A stretch of DNA of 5,254 nt from Bacteroidota bacterium. GTDB lineage: Bacteria; Bacteroidota; Bacteroidia; Bacteroidales; UBA10428. The DNA lies in contig JAHEEB010000382.1 in NCBI GenBank assembly GCA_024640925.1, positions 1 through 5,254 on the forward strand, in the 5' to 3' direction. Positions within the stretch are counted from its first letter, which is position 1. Each line of letters opens with the position of its first letter. The translations under genes and the position numbers were made by a program. This document shows, piece after piece, positions 1-5,254 of this stretch. Under the pieces are notes generated by a model. That model ran no database searches and was not told where the DNA came from. It worked only from the letters and a program-made list of their open reading frames with translations.

Positions 1-129
1 TTTAAACAGATAGCATGGGAAGGCATTAGCGTATTGGAAGCCATCTCAACAACGAATGAATTATCAATTATTTTAAAAGATAAAGATGTTGACCGGGTAT
101 TTTCAATTCTCAAAAAATCGTATAAATAG
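1..129 (+). CDS. C-terminal end of an ACT-domain protein, probably aspartate kinase-like (5' partial)
   Basis: The frame is open from base 1 and ends at TAG (127-129), giving 42 codons. The start lies outside the window. The translation includes the stretches WEGISVLEAISTTNELSIIL and KDKDVDRVFSIL. This pattern (glycine, then a beta-strand ending in ST.NEL, then a hydrophobic strand, then a K/D-rich helix ending in FSIL) is typical of the last beta-alpha-beta part of an ACT domain, as found at the C-terminus of aspartate kinases, where ACT domains bind amino-acid effectors. From only 42 residues the parent enzyme cannot be fixed, and a stand-alone ACT protein is possible. The gene converges with the minus-strand esterase gene, with 13 bp between the two stop codons and no hairpin terminator between them. 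It looks like a housekeeping gene bordering the secreted-enzyme cluster. Confidence 0.6.
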   Translation, partial: FKQIAWEGISVLEAISTTNELSIILKDKDVDRVFSILKKSYK

Positions 130-142
130 TGAAAGTTAACTA

Positions 143-2086
143 CTATTCAATTATAACAGATTTTGTGATTTCTGTATCAATAAATGAAAATTTAAAGAAA
201 TACAAACCTTTTGATACTTTACCGTTTAAATCAATGCTCCCTTCGGCTTCAGTAATAGCCTGATTAAATAATATCTTTCCGTGATTGCTTATAACTACCA
301 ACTTTCCCTTTCCTGAAATCAAGGATTTATCGATTTGGTAGAAAAAAATTTCAGAACTGTTTGGATTCGGAAAAACGTTTAATTTAGCAAGCTTGTTTAC
401 CGATTTGTTGGCGGTAACCGTAGAGTTATTTTTTATACTCAATTTATCAAATTGGGTTAGCGGAACTTCATCCACGCCATAAAAGGCTGTGCCTGTATAA
501 GCCGCAAAAACGGAATCGCCCTTTAATGTTGGATTTGAAAGATACAGTGTTATAATGGTGTTTGAAATACTAAAAGAATCGATATCTGCAATACCCCGGC
601 TATCTGTCAAAGTGAGTCCGTCGATATTTGAGCTGTTATCAATGTTTTTATTACAAGTAAGTGTAATTTTAGCCCCGTTACTGGTTGTTGAGCCTTTTGT
701 AATTTTTGTTTCCGTTAAATTATTCTGAACCTCATAATTTTGTATTGCTCCAATTAGAACAGTATCTGCCGATACTATTGTTCCCGGAGTGTAACTAATA
801 CTGATTTTTTCTCCTATATTCATTCCATCATTCAAGATGATGTGAATCAGTTTCTTATTTTCAGTATCGAGATAAACACTGCTAATTGTATATTCTTTTT
901 CATCTCCTGATATTGTAAAGCCGGAAAAGTCCTTTACTGTATCAGAAATAGCTGTATTGAATTCGATTTGTATATGTTTGGGTTTAGTAAGATTCGCACT
1001 TAGAATGGAAGGGGTAACTTTCCATCCTTTTAACAATTTAATATATTCTGTGAGTTCCAATCCGTTCTTTATGTGCTGGGCAACAGTTGGGTGATAGTCT
1101 ATTCCAAAAGGACCTGTTTGTGCCGACATCTCAAAAAAGTACACGTTTCCTTTGCCTTTCTGAGTAGCTGAATCAGCTATAAATTGCAAATATTTTCTTA
1201 CACTTGTTAACGTCGGATCAGACATCATGGGGCCGAGTAAACAAAGAATATTGGGCATTGAATATTTTGTCTGAATGGTATCGATTAAACGAAAATAATT
1301 GCTCACAAACCTGGAAGAATCTCCTCCACTCACACTAAAATCATTTGTTCCCAGGTCGATGCAAACCAGATCGGGTTTGTCACTAAAGGTATATTTCGGA
1401 TTTTCATCGTAAAGGAAAATACGGGTATAATTGTTTGTCATACAGTCGGAATTACCGGTTGCTGGTCCATCATAGTTGCGATAGATTCCAATTCCTGATC
1501 TGCAGACAGCCAGATGTCTTGAATTAAAATTTCTTGATGTAAAGGCAGCATAAGTCATGTAATGATTTTCTGTAGTTGGTCCAAACGTGCCACCGTTTAC
1601 ACCCTCATTCCCATATCCGCAGGTAATTGAATTTCCAATATACTCGATGAGTTTTGTCCTCTGGTTTGTTATAGTGACCAGAGTAGACGCTTTATCAACA
1701 ACAAATCCGAAGAATTGAGTTTTTCCGAACATTTCTTCTGTTCGTTTAATAATTTCTATTTCATGAGTTATATTTTCGAGTCCGCTAGCTATTTGGTATG
1801 TTTTTTTACCTTTAGAGATCCTCACAGTATCGAATAATTTTCCGTCAAGAATGAGGTTATAGTAGTTTTGCCCGACATTATCGTTCATAATCATTGCTAT
1901 ACTTGTACCTGTAAAGCAAGCCCTGATTGAAACACCTGAATAAGAAAATGTGGGTGCAGCGGGGTCTGAAAAATCAATCCGACCTGTATATTCAATCAGG
2001 TTATTTGTAGCTGGTATAGTATCGACTGTAGCTGCCGTGCAGAAGGTTGTTGATATCATTCCGATTAATACGAATAATGTTTTCAT
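143..2086 (-). CDS. Secreted SGNH/CE2-type carbohydrate (acetyl) esterase with two Ig-like modules and T9SS sorting domain
   Basis: The product is 647 aa from ATG at 2086. The frame opens further to a TTG at 2113, but the ATG start places a signal peptide directly at the N-terminus (MKTLFVLIGMISTTFCTA, cleavage near residue 18), so I prefer it. Residues about 25-140 form a beta-rich module like the N-terminal jelly-roll of CE2 esterases. Residues about 145-355 are the SGNH hydrolase: GNSIT with nucleophile Ser153, SGIG near 197-200 (block II Gly), GTND at 246-249 (oxyanion Asn248), and DYHPT with His332. The usual block V Asp three residues before the His is Ile here, as expected for a Ser-His dyad of the CE2 kind. 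Residues about 356-457 and 458-557 are two SwmB/SbsA-like Ig modules (YTPGT and AYTGTA strands). From about 562 comes a T9SS type A sorting domain (FPNP at 572-575, GLYFF at 627-631). CE2 enzymes remove O-acetyl groups from plant-type polysaccharides; the substrate here is unknown. It is probably co-transcribed with the CE4 gene 39 bp upstream. Confidence 0.87.
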   Translation of the reverse strand: MKTLFVLIGMISTTFCTAATVDTIPATNNLIEYTGRIDFSDPAAPTFSYSGVSIRACFTGTSIAMIMNDNVGQNYYNLILDGKLFDTVRISKGKKTYQIASGLENITHEIEIIKRTEEMFGKTQFFGFVVDKASTLVTITNQRTKLIEYIGNSITCGYGNEGVNGGTFGPTTENHYMTYAAFTSRNFNSRHLAVCRSGIGIYRNYDGPATGNSDCMTNNYTRIFLYDENPKYTFSDKPDLVCIDLGTNDFSVSGGDSSRFVSNYFRLIDTIQTKYSMPNILCLLGPMMSDPTLTSVRKYLQFIADSATQKGKGNVYFFEMSAQTGPFGIDYHPTVAQHIKNGLELTEYIKLLKGWKVTPSILSANLTKPKHIQIEFNTAISDTVKDFSGFTISGDEKEYTISSVYLDTENKKLIHIILNDGMNIGEKISISYTPGTIVSADTVLIGAIQNYEVQNNLTETKITKGSTTSNGAKITLTCNKNIDNSSNIDGLTLTDSRGIADIDSFSISNTIITLYLSNPTLKGDSVFAAYTGTAFYGVDEVPLTQFDKLSIKNNSTVTANKSVNKLAKLNVFPNPNSSEIFFYQIDKSLISGKGKLVVISNHGKILFNQAITEAEGSIDLNGKVSKGLYFFKFSFIDTEITKSVIIE

Positions 2087-2125
2087 AACTATTTTATATT
2101 GAATGGTTAACAAAACAAATACAAT

Positions 2126-3469
2126 TTAACTGATAATAATTTTTCTGTTCCAGCTATTTTCTCCATCAGACAAATAAACAAAATAAATACCTGAATTTAA
2201 GCTTTCCTTACTTAAGTCAACAGATATCTCACTCTCACCCGAGTATTCGTACTTTTTATTAAGCACTTCAATCCCTTTAATATCATATAAACTTATCAAA
2301 AGGTTTTTTTTTGTAAAATTAGTCAGGGAGATAAGCAATGCACCTTTTGAATATACAGCCTGGATATCTCTGTTTAGTTCGTTTGTTTGATTTATGCTTA
2401 CTTGCACAGTATCTGGAGTATCAGCGGGAATGGTATCTATGTCGGGTATTACAGGTTTTAAATTTCGGGTTATTTTAACCTCTCCGGCATCAGGAACTAC
2501 ATCAAAGGTTATGTATACAACTGAGTCTACTGAAACTATGCGCATAGGAACGGCTACACTGTCTTGTGTAACATCGGCCGATGGCCAGTCTTCAGGTAAA
2601 GGGCGCCGAAGGGTAAGTGGAAAATTATAAAGAGAATCTGAAAGATTATCGTTAACCTGTAAAGTAAAAGACGTATCGGAAGCAGAAGTCTCAGTGACCA
2701 TAGCAGAATCTCGTTCTTTAGAATAAAGAGTTGCATTTGCAAATGTTGTAACCCAAAATTTGCTTTTACGAACGCTTAAATATTCAATACTTTTCCTTAG
2801 CTCAGATGAGGTAATTGGCGAATATCCTCCGTCATTATCAATACCATGAAAAAGGAAAACACACCATCCGTTTATTTTTGCAGCATTTTCGAAATATGTC
2901 TTAAAATCACTTAGGGTTTTTATTGAGCCTAGATTTCCTCCTACAACCGAACTTACATTGAAATATGACCCTGGTGTTTTTGGTTCAATATAATTCTGAC
3001 AACCACGGGCCGAAATATAATATTTACCGCAAATGCTATCGACCCCTGTAACACAATAAGGATATGCCATGGTAATACACTTACTGTCTGTAATATGGCT
3101 TTCAATTGATTCTTTTGAATTTTTAAGCTCTGACTTCTGCTGTTCAGTGGTTACTTTCCCAAAATCTGCATGTGTAACCGTATGGCCGGCAACCTCGTGT
3201 CCACTTGCAGAAGCAGCCTGCAGCGCTAGCCAGTTTGATACCCAGTCTGTTACGGTAAATAAAGTTAGCTTAAATCCAAATTCATCGAACAAGGGAATAG
3301 CAATGCTAAACTGATTGGAACAACCATCATCAAAAGTATAATTTATAGCTGTTTCCCTAAAACCCGACCAAATTCCAACCTCATAAGGTGTTGCTATATT
3401 TTGGGGTAAAATTTTGTTTGTAGTTAGAACGAATACGGAAATCAATAAAAATCTGAATATATTTTTCAT
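2126..3469 (-). CDS. Secreted NodB/CE4-type polysaccharide deacetylase with T9SS sorting domain
   Basis: The product is 447 aa from ATG at 3469. A signal peptide fits residues 1-23, with likely cleavage after LPQ. The NodB catalytic domain spans about 30-250. Motif 1 is TFDDG at 45-49 (Asp47 as probable base, Asp48 as metal ligand). Motif 2 is HTVTH at 96-100, with both histidines, completing the Asp-His-His metal site. Motif 5 is LFHG with His208. Motif 3 reads AYPYC (135-139), so the arginine of canonical RxPY is replaced by Ala135. Motif 4 is not obvious. Residues about 255-337 look like an extra beta-sandwich module, followed by a Pro/Asp/Thr-rich linker (340-356). Residues about 360-447 are a T9SS type A sorting domain (SLYDIKG at 393-399, SGIYFVYL at 426-433, ending RKIIIS). 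Family members remove N-acetyl groups from chitin or peptidoglycan, or O-acetyl groups from xylan; which applies cannot be decided here. It is the first gene of a likely two-gene operon with the CE2 esterase. Confidence 0.9.
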   Translation of the reverse strand: MKNIFRFLLISVFVLTTNKILPQNIATPYEVGIWSGFRETAINYTFDDGCSNQFSIAIPLFDEFGFKLTLFTVTDWVSNWLALQAASASGHEVAGHTVTHADFGKVTTEQQKSELKNSKESIESHITDSKCITMAYPYCVTGVDSICGKYYISARGCQNYIEPKTPGSYFNVSSVVGGNLGSIKTLSDFKTYFENAAKINGWCVFLFHGIDNDGGYSPITSSELRKSIEYLSVRKSKFWVTTFANATLYSKERDSAMVTETSASDTSFTLQVNDNLSDSLYNFPLTLRRPLPEDWPSADVTQDSVAVPMRIVSVDSVVYITFDVVPDAGEVKITRNLKPVIPDIDTIPADTPDTVQVSINQTNELNRDIQAVYSKGALLISLTNFTKKNLLISLYDIKGIEVLNKKYEYSGESEISVDLSKESLNSGIYFVYLSDGENSWNRKIIIS

Positions 3470-3660
3470 TACCTGATATTTAAATAAAAAAGTCCTTAAA
3501 AGTTGGCAAACTAATTTTGTTTGTTAAGGTAAAAATGCGAATCTTTTAAAAAATAGCTTTTTCAAATTGTAATATTATTCGATTTTCTTCTTTTTACAAA
3601 AAATGTTATTCTTTTAACAATGAATTTTGTGTAAAGTTACATACATAAGTAAAATATTAA
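3470..3660 (-). promoter_or_regulatory. AT-rich leader and probable promoter region of the CE4-CE2 gene pair
   Basis: This is the upstream region of the minus-strand CE4 gene. It is strongly AT-rich and has no coding frame of note. No perfect Bacteroidota promoter (TTTG, 17-23 nt, TANNTTTG) was found. The nearest matches on the minus strand are TTAGTTTG at 3514-3507, one base off the -7 box and lacking a good -33 box. A second match is TACAATTTG at 3571-3563, with TTTG at 3600-3597 but with one extra base in the -7 box and a 25-nt spacer. A short AGG lies only three bases before the ATG and is probably not a working ribosome binding site. The promoter must lie here or further upstream, but its position is uncertain. 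Confidence 0.3.
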
Positions 3661-3803
3661 GAAGCTATCCAAAAAGTAAATTTGCCACCAAGGCACAAAG
3701 CCCTAAAGAATTCACAAAGATTTTATTTAAAAGACATTATCCTTAGTGATACCTTTGTGTTTTGGAGTCTTCGTGGCTATTTATCAACTTTTTGGACAGC
3801 TTC
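3661..3803. repeat. 143-bp MITE/REP-like element with 17-bp terminal inverted repeats and CACAAAG motifs
   Basis: The left end GAAGCTATCCAAAAAGT (3661-3677) matches the reverse complement of the right end, GAAGCTGTCCAAAAAGT (3803-3787), at 16 of 17 positions. Inside the ends the symmetry continues loosely: GCCACCAAG at 3684-3692 on the plus strand corresponds to GCCACGAAG on the minus strand at 3777-3769. The motif CACAAAG occurs at 3694-3700 and 3713-3719 in one direction and at 3759-3753 in the other. The element could fold into one long imperfect hairpin. It has no transposase and no clear target-site duplication. Short non-coding elements with CAC-AAG phased motifs recur between genes in several bacterial groups, from general knowledge, but copy number in this genome is not visible. 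It lies between two same-strand transcription units, so it might also act on mRNA ends. Confidence 0.65.
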
Positions 3804-3917
3804 AGGTATAAAATCAAATATTTTAAAATCTTCTATTTAATAGACAATCAGCCTCTTAATGCAGGATCTGATTGAATATACGCAGACAGTTTTAGATCAA
3901 AATAATCCGTTATCCAG
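3804..3917. other. Intergenic spacer without recognisable feature
   Basis: This AT-rich stretch separates the inverted-repeat element from the first hairpin. A 22-codon plus-strand frame (ATG at 3859, stop at 3927) is too short to support as a gene and has no recognisable ribosome binding site. I see no tRNA, other RNA gene or insertion sequence here. Confidence 0.5.
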
Positions 3918-3951
3918 TAAGCAATAGAAAATTCATTTTTTCAATTGCTTA
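3918..3951. other. Strong hairpin, 14-bp stem with one mismatch and 6-base loop
   Basis: TAAGCAATAGAAAA (3918-3931) pairs with TTTTCAATTGCTTA (3938-3951). There are 13 pairs, an A-A mismatch at 3926/3943, and a TTCATT loop. It lies 100 bp downstream of the minus-strand stop codon at 4052. No U-tract follows on either strand, so it is not a classical intrinsic terminator. It could be a 3'-end stabilising structure, a second terminator of the BIG2 protein gene, or a protein-binding palindrome. Confidence 0.5.
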
Positions 3952-3987
3952 GAACCTGTAAGGTGTAAAGGGTTATTCACGAATTAT

Positions 3988-4029
3988 AAATTGTTAACAG
4001 CGTTTTGCAAAAATGCTGGGTTACAATTT
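3988..4029 (-). terminator. Candidate terminator hairpin of the BIG2/beta-trefoil protein gene
   Basis: An imperfect inverted repeat begins 22 bases after the minus-strand stop codon. The outer stem is AAATTGT (3988-3994) with ACAATTT (4023-4029). Then come a short internal loop, a CAGC/GCTG stem, and a GTTTT/AAAAAT stem around a 2-3 base loop. Its position right after the stop favours a transcription end, but the downstream minus-strand sequence (ATAATTCG) is only AT-rich and has no run of T. This makes the call tentative. Confidence 0.4.
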
Positions 4030-4051
4030 CTTAATCGTGTGCAATTTGGGA

Positions 4052-5254
4052 TTATTCAACCATAATTTTTTTCTCAATATTAACATCTGCCGAACGAACA
4101 GCAACAATATATATTCCTTCTGAAATGTTTAGTTCGATTTGTCCAGACTCAAAAACCTTTGTTTGATATACAACTTTCCCTGTTAGGTCGGAAAAGATTA
4201 GTGATACTTCTTCATTGGCTTTGAATCCTGTTAAACCGATGTTTAGCGATTTGTTCGAAACTGGATTAGGATAAAGAACAACATCAGCAACTTGCGATAA
4301 ATTGTCAATTTCGAAATTTGATTTTGCCGATTTTGTAGTAGCTGCCTCAAATTGCCACATGGCACTCCACCAAGTACTGTTTGCACCAGCGTATTGTGCA
4401 TATCCCAATAAGTTTTCAATATGTATCCAGTAAGTAGAGTACCATCTGTTTTCGAGATAATACCAGCCACTTCCTGCACTTACTACCGACCACATTGCGC
4501 TATACCATGTATCTTGAATAGTTCCTGATTGAACATATCCAGCAAGGCTCTCAATATTCATATAATTTCCGGTTGAACGATTTTTAAACCTCACATAACC
4601 TCCTGTTACAGTTTCTTGAGCCCATTGATAAGTATAATCATTACTGGTAGGACTTGTTCCATAAGTTACTTTTCCATCATTTGCGTCTTTTAAATAAGTA
4701 GTGGTTTGCCACCTGTTCTTAATAAAGTAATAGGTAACTGTATTAGAAGAAACAGTAATAGCACTGGTGGCTGTTTTGCCGCCATCGGAAGTTGTTACAG
4801 TGATTGTAGCTGTTCCGTCAGCCATTCCGGTTACAAGTCCGCTTGAACTAACAGTGGCTATTGAAGAGTTGCTTGTACTCCATGTTATATTCTTATTTGT
4901 AGCATTTGTTGGTAAAATTGTAGCAGTCAATTGCTGGGTACTACCAATACCTGTTATTGTTGCACTGGTTGGGCTTACCGATACGCCGGTAACAGGAATG
5001 TTAGATACTGTTATGCTGCTGGTGGCAGTTTTGCCAGCATTTACAGTTGTTACAGTAATGGCAGCTGTTCCTGCAGCAACTCCTGTAACCAAACCGCTTG
5101 TGCTTACAGTGGCTATTGAAGAGTTGCTTGTACTCCATGTTACACTTTTATTTGTAGCATTTGTCGGCAGAACTGTAGCTGATAATTGCTGTGTATAGCT
5201 AACACTAATTGATGCACTGGTTGGACTTACTGAAACTCCGGTAACAACGACAGG
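4052..5254 (-). CDS. C-terminal part of a secreted BIG2 / beta-trefoil protein with T9SS sorting domain (5' partial)
   Basis: The frame is open from base 5254 to the TAA at 4052-4054, giving 400 codons. No true start is in the window; the TTG at 5092 lies inside a repeat and is not the start. Residues 1-86 and 87-171 are two BIG2 (bacterial Ig-like) repeats of about 85 aa, each with VTGVSVSPTSA, QQL.AT.LPTNATNK, WSTSNSSIATVS and SGLVTG. Residues about 174-304 form a module of three 40-46 aa repeats: YYFIKNRW..QWAQE, YVRFKNRS..AMWSVV and YYLENRWY..AMWQFE. I read this as a ricin-like beta-trefoil, a fold that usually binds sugars. Residues about 316-400 are a T9SS type A sorting domain (LYPNP at 327-331, EGIYIVAV at 379-386, ending KKIMVE). 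The missing N-terminal part may carry more BIG2 repeats or a catalytic domain. The role is probably polysaccharide binding or processing at the cell surface; no enzyme activity can be assigned from what is present. Confidence 0.85.
   Translation of the reverse strand, partial: PVVVTGVSVSPTSASISVSYTQQLSATVLPTNATNKSVTWSTSNSSIATVSTSGLVTGVAAGTAAITVTTVNAGKTATSSITVSNIPVTGVSVSPTSATITGIGSTQQLTATILPTNATNKNITWSTSNSSIATVSSSGLVTGMADGTATITVTTSDGGKTATSAITVSSNTVTYYFIKNRWQTTTYLKDANDGKVTYGTSPTSNDYTYQWAQETVTGGYVRFKNRSTGNYMNIESLAGYVQSGTIQDTWYSAMWSVVSAGSGWYYLENRWYSTYWIHIENLLGYAQYAGANSTWWSAMWQFEAATTKSAKSNFEIDNLSQVADVVLYPNPVSNKSLNIGLTGFKANEEVSLIFSDLTGKVVYQTKVFESGQIELNISEGIYIVAVRSADVNIEKKIMVE
4742..5254 (-). repeat. 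Tandem BIG2-coding repeats, period about 255 bp
   Basis: Two consecutive copies (4997-5254 and 4742-4996) encode the two BIG2 domains. The copies share a perfectly identical 37-bp block (4851-4887 and 5106-5142, offset 255 bp), coding for the TSNSSIATV region. The rest is diverged but clearly alignable, and one residue differs in length near the start of the repeat. The array continues to the edge of the window, so the total copy number is unknown. Such arrays usually space a functional domain away from the cell surface. Confidence 0.8.

Noticed and set aside
2087..2113. Upstream TTG start adding nine residues to the CE2 esterase
   Set aside because: It would place a polar stretch (MLTIQYKIV) ahead of an otherwise standard signal peptide. 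The ATG at 2086 gives a normal N-terminus.
2394..3314. Short plus-strand frames (2394-2630, 3069-3314) and a minus-strand frame (2554-2742) within the CE4 gene
   Set aside because: They overlap a well-supported 447-aa deacetylase in another frame and show no recognisable motif of their own.
3661..3803. CRISPR array or insertion sequence as an explanation for the repeats
   Set aside because: There are no regularly spaced direct repeats with unique spacers, and no transposase frame. The symmetry is a single inverted pair.
3859..3927. 22-codon plus-strand frame in the intergenic region
   Set aside because: It is very short, has no ribosome binding site or recognisable homology, and its end runs into the hairpin at 3918-3951.
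5090..5092. TTG as the start of the BIG2 protein
   Set aside because: The frame remains open to the window edge and encodes a complete further BIG2 repeat upstream, so the codon is internal.
4767..5198. A 143-codon plus-strand open frame opposite the BIG2 repeats
   Set aside because: It is the antisense of a repetitive Thr/Ser/Val-rich coding region. The minus-strand frame has clear BIG2 domain motifs and continues into a sorting domain, while the plus-strand product is low complexity with no domain.

Overview
The window looks like AT-rich chromosomal DNA from a member of the Bacteroidota (Bacteroidetes). The main reason is that all three large proteins are exported and end in a type A C-terminal sorting domain of the type IX secretion system (T9SS), a system confined to this phylum. 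Start sites without a strong Shine-Dalgarno sequence agree with this. The genus cannot be read from the sequence. A polysaccharide-degrading, environmental (for example marine or sediment) lifestyle is an inference from the enzymes.

Layout. Bases 1-129 (+) are the last 42 codons of a gene ending in what looks like an ACT domain, probably of an aspartate kinase-like protein. It converges with the next gene, the two stop codons being 13 bp apart. Bases 143-2086 (-) encode a secreted SGNH/CE2-type carbohydrate esterase with two Ig-like modules and a T9SS tail. Bases 2126-3469 (-) encode a secreted NodB/CE4-type polysaccharide deacetylase, also with a T9SS tail. The CE4 gene lies upstream of the CE2 gene on the minus strand with only 39 bp between them, so they probably form a two-gene operon. 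Bases 3470-4051 are non-coding. They hold the AT-rich leader of that operon, a 143-bp element with 17-bp terminal inverted repeats and internal CACAAAG motifs, and two further hairpins downstream of the next gene. Bases 4052-5254 (-) are the C-terminal 400 codons of a larger secreted protein. It has at least two BIG2 Ig-like repeats, a three-repeat beta-trefoil-like (ricin-type) module and a T9SS tail. Its N-terminus, and any catalytic domain, lies beyond base 5254.

How the genes may work together. The two esterases use unrelated chemistries, a serine-type SGNH hydrolase and a metal-dependent NodB deacetylase. Both families remove acetyl groups from polysaccharides, so the pair may strip acetyl decorations at the cell surface or outside the cell. 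The neighbouring BIG2/beta-trefoil protein could bind or degrade the same glycan. No SusC/SusD pair or glycoside hydrolase is visible here, so assignment to a polysaccharide utilisation locus is only an inference. The most unusual non-coding item is the 143-bp inverted-repeat element. I see no clear evidence of a wholly new system in this window.
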